Below, piece by piece: positions 24,750-32,995 of a DNA stretch of 64,000 nucleotides; the first letter of the stretch is position 1; each line of letters starts with the position of its first letter. The stretch spans positions 124,001 through 188,000 of the forward strand of contig NZ_WBMT01000022.1 in NCBI RefSeq assembly GCF_008923185.1, written 5' to 3'. The position numbers were made by a program, and so were the translations under genes. This stretch comes from Actinomadura rudentiformis. Lineage in GTDB: Bacteria > Actinomycetota > Actinomycetes > Streptosporangiales > Streptosporangiaceae. Below the pieces are notes generated by a model. The model saw only the letters and a list, made by a program, of their open reading frames with translations, was not told where the DNA came from and did no database searches.

Positions 24750-26183
24750 GCCCGGGTGGAGGCCGGTCACACGCAGCAGGGGAGCGGTCATGAGGGTGGT
24801 GATCAGCGTGACGACGACCAGGACGGTGAACAGCCGGTCGTTGATGATGCCCGCCTCGCGCCCGGTCATCAGCACCACGATCTCGGTGAGGCCGCGCGTG
24901 TTGACGAGGATCCCGAGCGCCACCGAGTCACGGCCGGACACCCCCGTCAGGCGCGCGCAGAGTGCCGCCCCGAGGAACTTGGTCGCGATCGCCATCACCA
25001 GCAGCAGCCCGGTCAGCCCGGCCGTCGCCCAGGTCAGCCCTGCCGCACCCAGGTCGAACGTGAGGCCGAACAGCAGGAAGTAGAACGGCAGCAGCACGGG
25101 CCGTGCCACCGAGTTGGTCCGTTCCGCCGCGGCGTCCGCGACCGGATGGCCCGGCGGCCACGCGATGCCGAAGAGGAAGGCCCCGATCAGCGCGTGCAGC
25201 CCGAGCGCCTCGGTGATCGCGGCCGACACGGCCACCCCGGCCACCAGCAGGATCCCTGCCGCGGGACCGGGCCTGCGGAGGGCGGGCAGCCCGAGCAGGA
25301 CGCGCCGTCCGGTGCCCAGCAGGACCGCGCAGTAGGCCACCGCGCCGAGGGCGGTCAGCGCCAGCGCCCCCGCGCTCTGACCGCCGGCCGTGGCGAGCGC
25401 GACCGCCAGCATCAGCCACGCGACACCGTCACCGCCCGCCGCGGCGAAGAGGCTCATGCGCCCCGGCAGGGTGCGGGTCAGCCTCAGGTCGGTGAGGATG
25501 CGCGCCAGCACGGGGAACGCGGTGATGCTCAGCGCGCAGCCGAGGAAGAGGGCGAACGCGGCGGGCGCGCCGGCCGGGCCGGTGTTGCCGTCGCTGAGGA
25601 GGGGAGCGGCGGCCATGCCGGTGGCGAACGGGACGGACATCGAGGCCACGGCGACCAGCACGAACGAGTGCGCCGCGCCGCGCAACCGCACGGCGGCCAG
25701 CTCGCGTCCGACCTCGAACATGAAGAGCACCAGCCCGAGCTGGGCCAGCGCCGACAACATCGGCCGCACCTGGTCCGGGAACAACCATCGCATCGTCTCG
25801 GGGGAGAGCGCGCCGAGCAGCGACGGCCCGAGCGCGATCCCGGCGAGGATCTCGCCCATGACCGGTGGCTGGCCGAGCCGTACGGCCAGCCTGCCGCCGG
25901 TCCATGCGGCCAGCAGCACCAGCGCGGCGGCGAGCAGGAAGTGCGCGACCACCCCGAAATCCTGGTGGCCGCCGCCGGGCTCCCGGCCGTCGGAGCCGAG
26001 CGTGGTCAGAACGGTCGCCGCGACGGCGGCGGGGATCCCGGCGAACACGATGCTCACGGTCACGAGGCGGCGCCGCCCGGGCGGGGTGAGCCACGGCATG
26101 GCTCCCGCCGCGGTCTCCTGTTCGGTCTCGCCGGTCTCGCCGGTCTCGCCGGTCTTGTCGGTCTCCTGCCCGGTCCCCGTCAT
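24576..26183 (-). CDS. CPA2-type cation/proton antiporter
   Basis: 535 residues with about twelve to thirteen transmembrane helices. GQPPVMGEILAGIALGPSLLG and the later FPVLARILTDLRLT are typical of Na+/H+ or K+/H+ exchangers of the CPA2 family. The N-terminus carries an ETGETGETE micro-repeat. After the last helix (about residue 475) the reading frame continues roughly 55 residues antisense to the AraC gene, a polar tail with no family match. Its start overlaps the aminotransferase stop by four bases. It may provide efflux or pH balance for the operon. Confidence 0.85.
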   Translation of the reverse strand: MTGTGQETDKTGETGETGETEQETAAGAMPWLTPPGRRRLVTVSIVFAGIPAAVAATVLTTLGSDGREPGGGHQDFGVVAHFLLAAALVLLAAWTGGRLAVRLGQPPVMGEILAGIALGPSLLGALSPETMRWLFPDQVRPMLSALAQLGLVLFMFEVGRELAAVRLRGAAHSFVLVAVASMSVPFATGMAAAPLLSDGNTGPAGAPAAFALFLGCALSITAFPVLARILTDLRLTRTLPGRMSLFAAAGGDGVAWLMLAVALATAGGQSAGALALTALGAVAYCAVLLGTGRRVLLGLPALRRPGPAAGILLVAGVAVSAAITEALGLHALIGAFLFGIAWPPGHPVADAAAERTNSVARPVLLPFYFLLFGLTFDLGAAGLTWATAGLTGLLLVMAIATKFLGAALCARLTGVSGRDSVALGILVNTRGLTEIVVLMTGREAGIINDRLFTVLVVVTLITTLMTAPLLRVTGLHPGSAAGELPGGRAGPAFERVGERRGAGEPDLTGHLERRDPLEQQLLGERPPGVGDDGAE

Positions 26184-27451
26184 GTGGCGCGCTCTTCGGC
26201 GTCACCGAGCCGGGCCATGGCCTCGCCGACGGCGTTGGCGAACCAGTCGACCTCGGTCTCGCTGAGCGTGGCGGGCGGGGTGAAGCGCACCACGGTGTCG
26301 GTGCCGAGCGAGTGGGCAGCGATCACGCGCCGGGCCAGCAGCTCGTGCATGAACCGCCCGGCGACGCGCGGGTGCGACAGCTCGACGCCGATCAGCAGCC
26401 CGCGCCCGCGCACCTCGCGCACCAGCTCGGGGCCGGCCGCGTGTGAGGCCTCGATGACGTGCTCGTACAGCCGCTTGCCGAGCAGTTGTGCGCGCGCCGG
26501 GATGTCCTCGCGTTCGATGGTCTCCAGCGTGGCGGTGACCGCGGCCATGCCCAGCGGGTAGCCCGAGAACGTGGAGCTGTGCAGCCGCGGGTTGCGGTCG
26601 AGCGGCGCGAACGCGGCCTCGGTGGCGACGACGGCGCTCACCGGCAGGCATCCGCCGCCGAGACCTTTGCCCGCCAGCAGCAGATCCGGCCGCACGCCCT
26701 CGGCGTCGCATCCCCACCAGGTGCCGAGCCGGCCGAGTCCCGACTGGACCTCGTCCAGGATCAGCATCGCGCCCGCCTCGCCGCACGCGTCGGCGACCTC
26801 GCGCAGATAACCGGGCGGAGGGATGCGCACGCCGCCCTCACCCTGCACGGGTTCGAGGATCACGCACGCCTTGCGGCCGTCGTGGGCCAGCGCCTCGCGC
26901 AGCGCCTCGGCGTCTCCGAACGGCACGGTCGTGATGTCGGGCAGCAAGGGCCGGAACGGTGTCTGGAACGCGAGCCGGTCGGTGACGCTCAGCGCGCCGA
27001 GAGTCTTGCCGTGGAAGCCGTTCGCCATCGCGATGACGCGGCGGCGGCCACCGGCACGGGCGAGCTTGAGCGCCGCCTCCACCGCCTCGGCCCCGGTGCA
27101 GGCGAAGTAGACCCGTTCCAGCCCGGCGGGAGTCGCGGCCGCCAGGCGCTGCGCGGCCTCGGCCAGCTCGCCGGACAGCAGGCTGCGCGTGGCCAGCGGG
27201 TGCCGGTCGAGCTGCCGCCGGACCGCGTCGAGGACGGCCGGGTGCCGGTGGCCGAGGATGAAGACGCCGTAGCCGCCGCAGTCGAGGTGCGGCCGGCCCT
27301 CCTCGTCCCAGACCAGGGCGCCTTCGGAGCGCACCTCGACGGGCTGGCCGGTCTGGCCGGCGAGCCGGGCCGCCGCCCGGCCGATGTGCCGCTCGTAGTC
27401 CGCGACGATCGTTTCGCGGGAACGCGCGGCCGTGTGGTCGGTCGTTCGCAT
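26180..27451 (-). CDS. Class III PLP-dependent aminotransferase
   Basis: 423 residues from an ATG with GGAGG upstream. The fold type I/class III pattern is intact: DCGGYGVFILGHRHP, the PLP-contacting STRUCTURE around FACTGAEAVEAALKLAR, EPVQGEGGVRIPP, LILDEVQSGLGRLGTWWGC and the catalytic lysine in LLLAGKGLGGGCLPVSAVVA. Such enzymes act on omega-amino acids or convert aldehydes to amines. With the adjacent alcohol dehydrogenase this could be an alcohol-aldehyde-amine module supplying the divergent biosynthetic cluster; that link is inference. Confidence 0.9.
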   Translation of the reverse strand: MRTTDHTAARSRETIVADYERHIGRAAARLAGQTGQPVEVRSEGALVWDEEGRPHLDCGGYGVFILGHRHPAVLDAVRRQLDRHPLATRSLLSGELAEAAQRLAAATPAGLERVYFACTGAEAVEAALKLARAGGRRRVIAMANGFHGKTLGALSVTDRLAFQTPFRPLLPDITTVPFGDAEALREALAHDGRKACVILEPVQGEGGVRIPPPGYLREVADACGEAGAMLILDEVQSGLGRLGTWWGCDAEGVRPDLLLAGKGLGGGCLPVSAVVATEAAFAPLDRNPRLHSSTFSGYPLGMAAVTATLETIEREDIPARAQLLGKRLYEHVIEASHAAGPELVREVRGRGLLIGVELSHPRVAGRFMHELLARRVIAAHSLGTDTVVRFTPPATLSETEVDWFANAVGEAMARLGDAEERAT

Positions 27452-27465
27452 GGTGTCGCCTCCGG

Positions 27466-28542
27466 TCAGGGGATGAGCAGGGTCCGGGCGCCTTCGCCGC
27501 GCGCCAGCGCCTCGGCTGCCGCGCCGGCGTCGGCGAGCGGGGACCGCGCGGTGACCATGGCGGCGGGGTCCAGCTCGCCGGTGACCGCGAGGGCGGCATA
27601 GGTGGGAATGTCGGTGGCCGGGTCGACCGAGCCATATACGCAGCCCTGCAGTGTCCGTGCCTGCAGGAAGAGCTCTTGAGCGCTGAACCGCACGAAGTCG
27701 TCGCGGGCGCCCGCTCCGGCCACCACGACGCGGCCTCCACGCCGGGCCAGGCTCCATGCGCTCCGGATCGTGGACGCGCGCCCGACGCATTCGATGACGT
27801 GGTCGGCGCCGCGTCCGCCGGTGAGCTTGCGCAGCCTGCCGCCCATCGCCAGCGTGGGCGCCGCGACGTGGGTGGCACCGAGGCGGGTCGCGAGCTCGCG
27901 CTTGTCCTCGGACGGGTCGACGGCGAAGACCACCTCGGCGCCCGCGACACGCGCTCCCTGGACGGCCGACAGGCCGACGCCGCCGAGCCCGATCACGGCG
28001 ACCGACTCGCCCGCCGTGACGCGCGCCGTGTTGAGCACCGCCCCCACGCCGGTGGCGACCGCGCAGCCGAGCAGGCCCGCGACGTCGAGCGGAAGGCCTT
28101 CGGGCACAGGTATGGCCGCTGCGGCGGGCACGACGGTCTCTTCGGCGAAGGCCCCGACGCCAAGGCCCGGGTAGAGCGGCGTGCCGTCGGAGAGCTCGGC
28201 GAACGGCGCCGGCGGCTCTCCCACCTGGGAACACAGATGCGTCTCGTGGCGCGCGCAGTGCCAGCACTCGCCGCAGGGCGGGCTCCAGGTCAGCACGACC
28301 TTGTCGCCGACGCGCAGCGAGCCGGCCTCGCGGCCCGCCGCGATGACCGTGCCCGCGGCCTCATGGCCGAGCACCGCGGGGAACGCGCCGGGGAGGGTCC
28401 CGTTCGCGAACGAGAGATCGGAGTGGCAGAGTCCCGCACCGGCGACGCGGACCCGCACCTGCCCCGGCCCCGGGTCGGGAAGCGCGATGTCCTCGGCCTT
28501 CCACGGGCCGCCGGACTCGTGAACGACCACCGCCATTACCAT
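27466..28542 (-). CDS. Zinc-dependent alcohol dehydrogenase (MDR family)
   Basis: 358 residues. Catalytic zinc ligands lie in GAGLCHSDLS and GHEAAG; the structural zinc site is the four cysteines in CGECWHCARHETHLC. The Rossmann motif is GLGGVGLSAVQGA with a downstream acidic residue (AVDPSEDK), indicating NAD(H). It interconverts alcohol and aldehyde; the substrate is unknown. It is first in the antiporter-aminotransferase-dehydrogenase operon and faces the large biosynthetic operon across 378 bp. Confidence 0.9.
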   Translation of the reverse strand: MVMAVVVHESGGPWKAEDIALPDPGPGQVRVRVAGAGLCHSDLSFANGTLPGAFPAVLGHEAAGTVIAAGREAGSLRVGDKVVLTWSPPCGECWHCARHETHLCSQVGEPPAPFAELSDGTPLYPGLGVGAFAEETVVPAAAAIPVPEGLPLDVAGLLGCAVATGVGAVLNTARVTAGESVAVIGLGGVGLSAVQGARVAGAEVVFAVDPSEDKRELATRLGATHVAAPTLAMGGRLRKLTGGRGADHVIECVGRASTIRSAWSLARRGGRVVVAGAGARDDFVRFSAQELFLQARTLQGCVYGSVDPATDIPTYAALAVTGELDPAAMVTARSPLADAGAAAEALARGEGARTLLIP

Positions 28543-28627
28543 GCCGTCTCCTTGGGATTCGCGTCACCGCATTCGCCGTCACCGCCGGGGTCGATTCAAT
28601 GTAGGGCGCGAAACCGGGAATGCTCAA

Positions 28628-28644
28628 GGTTGATTTCCAACCTG
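28628..28644. promoter_or_regulatory. Dyad in the divergent cluster promoter region
   Basis: AGGTTGATTTCCAACCT is a palindrome with 6-bp arms around a 5-bp centre, midway between the divergent dehydrogenase and acyl-AMP-ligase operons. The surroundings (28600-28700) are noticeably AT-richer than the rest of the window. It is a candidate operator for a cluster regulator. Confidence 0.4.
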
Positions 28645-28730
28645 ATTTGGCATCGCATATTTTGGCGCGTTCCATTAGGGTGGCGTCACCTGGTAGCGGT
28701 GTCATCGTCCCAGGTGGATGAGTTTCTGAG

Positions 28731-28769
28731 GGCCCGGTTGTGCGGCTGCACAACCGGGCCTTGTTTTTT
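28731..28769 (+). terminator. Orphan plus-strand terminator / attenuator in the cluster leader
   Basis: GGCCCGGTTGTGC and GCACAACCGGGCC form a perfect 13-bp stem with a GGCT loop, followed by TTGTTTTTT. No plus-strand gene lies upstream until far before 26 kb; the neighbours are minus-strand. So a plus-strand transcript must start between 28543 and 28731. It is either a leader attenuated before the cluster or a roughly 100-nt RNA. A 13-codon ORF (GTG 28680, MASPGSGVIVPGG) lies just before it. No convincing promoter was found between here and 28921. Confidence 0.75.
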
Positions 28770-28920
28770 GTGTCGCGGCACAGAAAAGGTTGTAATAACG
28801 CCGCGATCGAGAGCGTGGACATTGACGCTCGAAGAAATGCCGTGTCACCGTTCTGACTCGTAGTCGGCGGCCTCGTGGGCCGGCCGAGGTCACGACGTTC
28901 ACTCAGGACGGGAATCCACA

Positions 28921-30681
28921 GTGGGGCTACTCGACTGGCTGGAAGCACCGGACGAATCACACGGGATCAGGCTGGCCGTTCCCGGCGGCGGCTGGCGGTT
29001 CCACTCCTACGCCGGGCTCGCCATGGACGTCCGGCGCCTGGCGGCGTTCCTGCGGGACCGGCGTGTCCCGGCGGGCACGCCCGTGTCACTGATGTTGTCG
29101 AACCCCCTCGACTTCGCGGCCGGATTCGCGGGCTGCCTGCTGGCCGGTCTCACCCCGTCACCGATCGCCACTCCGCTGACGTTCGGCGGCCGGGCCCAGT
29201 ACGCCGAGCATGTCGCCGGTGTGCTCCGGGTCGCCCGGCCGTCGCTCCTCCTCGCCGACGGCGAGCTGTACGACGCCGCCGCCGAGGCGGCACTGTCCGC
29301 CGGGCTCGCGGACGCCCTCGTGCGGCTGCCCGAGCCGGCGGACCTCCCCGAGCCGGAGATCGCCGGCGGCCCCGGTCGCGCCGGTGGCGCGGGCGGCCCG
29401 CAGCCGGACCTCGCGCTGCTGCAGTTCACCTCGGGGTCGAGCGGCAGGCCCAAGGGAGTGCGCGTCACGTGGGACAACCTCGACGACAACATCACCGCGC
29501 TGCGCGCGTGGTCGCAGTGGGGACCCGGCGACTCGTTCGCCAGCTGGCTGCCGCTCTACCACGACATGGGGCTCATCGGCGGCCTCCTCACCCCGCTCGT
29601 CTCGCAGGCCGACCTGTGGCTGATGACCCCGGACCAGTTCATCCGCTCCCCGCTGCGCTGGCTGGAGTGCTTCGGATCGCTCGGCGCCACGATGACGACC
29701 GCGCCGACGTTCGGCTACGCCTACACCCACCGCCGCGTCCGCGAGCAGGAGATCGCGGAGATGGACTTCTCCGGCTGGCGGGTGGCGATCTGCGGGGCCG
29801 AGCGCGTCGACGCGGCCGAGCTCGCCGAGTTCACCGCGCTGCTGCGGCCGCGCGGGTTCCGCAGCGAGGCGCTGATGCCCGCGTACGGCCTGGCCGAGGG
29901 AACGCTCGGAGTGACCGGCGTCGAGCCGGGCGTGAGCTCGCCGGTGGTCCGGCTCGACGAGCGGGCACTGGCCCCCGGGGAGCCGGTCCGGGTGGCCGAG
30001 ACCGCGACCCTCGGCGTCGACCGGGTCAAGGGCGCGGGCTGGCTCACCGCCTGCGGGCCCGAGATGCGGCGGGTACGGGTGCGGATCGTCGACGAGGACG
30101 GCACAGCCCTTCCGGAGGGCTCGTTCGGCGAGATCCAGATCGGCGGATCCTCCATGGCCGCGGGCTACGCCACCGTCGACGGGACCATCGACTTCGAGCA
30201 GGACGGCTGGACCACCGGCGACTCCGGCTTCCAGCTGGACGGCCACCTCTACGTGGTGGGCCGGATCGGCGACAGCCTCAAGGTGCGCGGCCGGCGCGTC
30301 CACGCCGAGGACCTGGAGGCCGAGCTGGCCCGGGTCGACGGGATCAGCGCCGGCCGGTGCGCCGTGGTGTTCGGCTCCCACCACGCCGTGGACGTCGCGG
30401 CGGCCGTCGTCGAGAGCTCCGGCGAGAGCTGGGTGGAGGACACGGTGGCGCGGCTGCGCGCCGCCACCTCCGACTCGGTGGCCATCGCGGTCTTCAAGGG
30501 GCGCCGCGGGATCATCCCGCGCACCTCCAGCGGCAAGACGCGGCGGAGATTCCTGTGGAACGCGCTGCGGATCGGCACGTCGGAGGCCGAGCCCGTGTAC
30601 GTCGCCGCCGACGCCGAGGGCCGTGCCGACCTGCCCTGGGAGCTCACCGTTCCCGTGCCGCACGAGGAGGCCGCGTCATGA
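28921..30681 (+). CDS. Fatty-acyl-AMP ligase (FAAL-like, ANL superfamily)
   Basis: 586 residues from a GTG. LLQFTSGSSGRPKGVRV (P-loop), YGLAEGTLGV, TTGDSGFQLDGHLYVVGR and the C-terminal lysine in RTSSGKTRRR are all intact. SWLPLYHDMGLIGGLLTPL is diagnostic of fatty-acyl-AMP ligases rather than CoA ligases. It would adenylate a carboxylic acid and pass it to one of the two carrier proteins encoded downstream. It heads a 13-gene operon and overlaps the next gene by ATGA. Chain length cannot be predicted. Confidence 0.9.
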   Translation: MGLLDWLEAPDESHGIRLAVPGGGWRFHSYAGLAMDVRRLAAFLRDRRVPAGTPVSLMLSNPLDFAAGFAGCLLAGLTPSPIATPLTFGGRAQYAEHVAGVLRVARPSLLLADGELYDAAAEAALSAGLADALVRLPEPADLPEPEIAGGPGRAGGAGGPQPDLALLQFTSGSSGRPKGVRVTWDNLDDNITALRAWSQWGPGDSFASWLPLYHDMGLIGGLLTPLVSQADLWLMTPDQFIRSPLRWLECFGSLGATMTTAPTFGYAYTHRRVREQEIAEMDFSGWRVAICGAERVDAAELAEFTALLRPRGFRSEALMPAYGLAEGTLGVTGVEPGVSSPVVRLDERALAPGEPVRVAETATLGVDRVKGAGWLTACGPEMRRVRVRIVDEDGTALPEGSFGEIQIGGSSMAAGYATVDGTIDFEQDGWTTGDSGFQLDGHLYVVGRIGDSLKVRGRRVHAEDLEAELARVDGISAGRCAVVFGSHHAVDVAAAVVESSGESWVEDTVARLRAATSDSVAIAVFKGRRGIIPRTSSGKTRRRFLWNALRIGTSEAEPVYVAADAEGRADLPWELTVPVPHEEAAS

Positions 30682-31649
30682 CCGTGACAACAGAGCCGAA
30701 AGAGACCAAGGAGACGACGGCGTCCAGGCCGGCCGTCGTCGATCCCGCCGACCGCATCACCGCGCACCATCCCACCTGCTTCGGCTGTGGCGGCGGCAAC
30801 GAGCGCGGCCTGGCCATCCGGCCCGCTTGGGAGGGCGAGGAGATGCGCTTCGAGCACACCCCGCCCCCGACCGCCGAGGGCGGCCCCGGCATCACCCACG
30901 GCGGCTACCTGTCGGCCCTCGCCGACGAGGTCATGTCGATGGTCGCCGCCGAGCAGGTGGGCGGGCCCGTCATGACCCGGCGGATGCAGGCCGACTACCA
31001 GGCACCCGCGCTCGTGGGGATCCCGCTGACCGTGCGTTCGTGGGTGGACGAGGTGCGGCGCAGGTCGGTCGTCGTCCGGCTGGAGGCGACCCCGCGCGCC
31101 CCGAAACAGGACGACACGGCGCAGGATGGCACGGCGCAGGATGGCACGGCGCAGGATGGCACGGCGCAGCCTTGCTTCGAGGCGCGCGGGGTGTTCCTGG
31201 AGGTGCCGCGCGAGCTCTGGGTCATGGCGATGGAGGCGCGCAAGCGGGGCCCCGACACCATCGACTGGAGCAAGGGCGACCCCTCGGCGTTCATGCGCTG
31301 GCAGATGAACGGCGGGCTCCAGGAGATCTTCAAGCCGGGGCGCCTCACCGCCCCGCTGCGGGTGGCCGTGCGCTTCACGGACGCGCGACCCGCTGACTGG
31401 CTCGTCGAGGCCGACGAGCGGGAGCTGCGGACCACTCCGCTGACCGGCGACGCGACCGGTGACCCGGCCCACGACCGGCCCGGCAGCTGGGACGCCCGGT
31501 TCCACGGAACCTTCCAGCAATGGCAGCGGCTGATCCGCGGCAAGGCACCGCTCGCAGAGCTGCTCAGCCGGCCCGGAACCCGGGCCGAGGGCAGGCAGGA
31601 GGCGCTGACCGAGCTGGCCGTCGCCTTGGACTACAGGAGGTTCGCATGA
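30678..31649 (+). CDS. Hotdog-fold thioesterase with C-terminal extension
   Basis: 323 residues. The first half is a PaaI-like hotdog domain (CFGCGGGNERGLAIRP, then GGPGITHGGYLSALADEVMSM, with the HGG substrate loop). A four-fold 15-bp tandem repeat encodes a DGTAQ linker near residues 145-163. The C-terminal ~150 residues, from FMRWQMNGGLQEIFKPGR, have no family I recognise. It probably edits or releases acyl carrier-protein thioesters. It overlaps both neighbours by ATGA. Confidence 0.78.
   Translation: MTVTTEPKETKETTASRPAVVDPADRITAHHPTCFGCGGGNERGLAIRPAWEGEEMRFEHTPPPTAEGGPGITHGGYLSALADEVMSMVAAEQVGGPVMTRRMQADYQAPALVGIPLTVRSWVDEVRRRSVVVRLEATPRAPKQDDTAQDGTAQDGTAQDGTAQPCFEARGVFLEVPRELWVMAMEARKRGPDTIDWSKGDPSAFMRWQMNGGLQEIFKPGRLTAPLRVAVRFTDARPADWLVEADERELRTTPLTGDATGDPAHDRPGSWDARFHGTFQQWQRLIRGKAPLAELLSRPGTRAEGRQEALTELAVALDYRRFA
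31112..31169 (+). repeat. 15-bp in-frame tandem repeat in the thioesterase gene
   Basis: Four copies of a GATGGCACGGCGCAG-type unit (the first copy GACGACACGGCGCAG), encoding (D/G)xTAQ repeats. It forms a flexible linker and is a likely copy-number-variable tract. Confidence 0.9.
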
Positions 31650-32647
31650 GCACCACGACCATCGACACCACGACCAGCGAGATCACCGACGCGGCCGACG
31701 CCGGAGACGCTTCGCTGCCCGCCCTTCCGACCTCGCGCGAGCTCTACGGCCGCTGGGAGAAACAGCAGTGGGCCGTGGCCGACGTGAAGGTCGACCGTGA
31801 CGCCCCTGTCTGGCAGGAGATGCGGCCGTTCATCCGGCAGGAGCTGCTCGCCGCGCTCGCGGAGCTGGAGGTCGGCGAGGTCTGCGTCGTACAGACGCTG
31901 AGCTCGCTGGTCGACCACGCGCCCAGCGAGGACGACCGCATCTATCTGGCCACGCAGCTCGCTGACGAGGGCCGGCACGTGCGGTTCTTTCAGGACTATC
32001 TGAGTGACGCCGCCGGGATCGACCTGGAGGACGCGGCGGACGGCAAGGCCCTGGAGGCCGCCGCCTCGTACGGCAACCTCTTCGAGCCGACCCTGCGGCG
32101 CTCGACCGCCCGGGTCCGCGAGCCCGGCGAGGGCGGCACCACCGCCTGGTACCAGGCGCTCGTCCAGTACCACCTGATCACCGAGGGCGTGCTGGCGGCG
32201 ACCGCGCTGCGCACCATGCGCACGCTGGCGCGGCGGGCCAAGCTCCCGGCGCTGACCGAGGGCCTCACCAACGTGACGCGCGACGAGACCCGGCACGTGA
32301 CGTACGGGCTGATCGCCGCCCGGCACGGGGTGACCGCAGGGCACCGCGACACCATCGCCGAGACCTATCTCGCGGGCACGCGGCTCGCGGCGCGGGTGAT
32401 GGTGGCGCCCGAGACCCGCGCCGTCACCCCCGTGCTGCGGATCGCTCTGCGCAGCCGTGCGGCGCAGCTCACCGGGCAGTGGGACATGGCCCGCGACCGG
32501 ATGTTGCGCCAGCTCGCCGTGATCGGGCTGCCAGAGCTCCGCGCCGAGGCCGCGCGGACCTGGCAGTCCGGCTGTGACCAGGCGATGGACGAGTACCGCG
32601 AGCGCTGGGACACCGAGCACCCCGTCCGCCGCGCCGCCGCGGCCTGA
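31646..32647 (+). CDS. R2-like ferritin-fold diiron protein
   Basis: 333 residues. Ferritin-like diiron ligands are visible in order: an early Glu near ELEVGEV, QLADEGRHVRFF (ExxH), ITEGVLA (Glu) and RDETRHVTYG (ExxH). The pattern fits ribonucleotide-reductase R2-like oxygenases. Inside this cluster it more likely oxidises a carrier-bound or free substrate than makes deoxynucleotides; no R1 partner is present. The start overlaps the thioesterase stop by ATGA. It is one of two unrelated-looking diiron enzymes in the operon. Confidence 0.8.
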   Translation: MSTTTIDTTTSEITDAADAGDASLPALPTSRELYGRWEKQQWAVADVKVDRDAPVWQEMRPFIRQELLAALAELEVGEVCVVQTLSSLVDHAPSEDDRIYLATQLADEGRHVRFFQDYLSDAAGIDLEDAADGKALEAAASYGNLFEPTLRRSTARVREPGEGGTTAWYQALVQYHLITEGVLAATALRTMRTLARRAKLPALTEGLTNVTRDETRHVTYGLIAARHGVTAGHRDTIAETYLAGTRLAARVMVAPETRAVTPVLRIALRSRAAQLTGQWDMARDRMLRQLAVIGLPELRAEAARTWQSGCDQAMDEYRERWDTEHPVRRAAAA

Positions 32648-32706
32648 TCGCGGCCCGATCCTTCCCCATCCATATCCGACGGACCTAGGACCTGAGAGAG
32701 GCGTAC

Positions 32707-32973
32707 ATGGAGACCACGGAGACGACCGAAGACCTGGGACGGCGCGTGCGGGACCTCATCGGCCGCATGTCCCCGCTGGGCGAGCGGACCGCCGAGTCCC
32801 ACCACGACGTGATGAACGACCTGGGCTACGACTCGGTGGCCATCGTGGAGCTCGCGCTCGTGCTGGAGACCGAGTTCGAGCTGCAGCCGATCGACGACGA
32901 GCAGGCCTTCGACGTCGTCACGGTCGGCGACGTGGAACAACTCGTGCGACGGCTGTCCGGCGCCGGCGCCTGA
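32707..32973 (+). CDS. Acyl carrier protein 1
   Basis: 88 residues. LGYDSVAIVELALVLETEFE carries the phosphopantetheine serine (about Ser43) in the DSV motif at the start of helix II. The overall acidic four-helix pattern is that of a discrete ACP. A GAGAGG precedes the ATG. It would hold the acyl chain loaded by the FAAL or an intermediate for the diiron and amide-forming enzymes. No phosphopantetheinyl transferase lies in the window. Confidence 0.92.
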   Translation: METTETTEDLGRRVRDLIGRMSPLGERTAESHHDVMNDLGYDSVAIVELALVLETEFELQPIDDEQAFDVVTVGDVEQLVRRLSGAGA

Positions 32974-32995
32974 TCTGGATCTGGGAGGGGGCGCC

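Noticed and set aside
24756..26561. A 601-codon plus-strand frame antisense to the antiporter
   Set aside because: Extremely Gln/Arg/His/Glu-rich with no domain, complementary to a clear 12-helix membrane protein.
31646..32647. Annotation as a genuine ribonucleotide reductase beta subunit
   Set aside because: No alpha subunit is present and the gene is embedded by overlap in a biosynthetic operon; R2-like oxygenase is the safer call.
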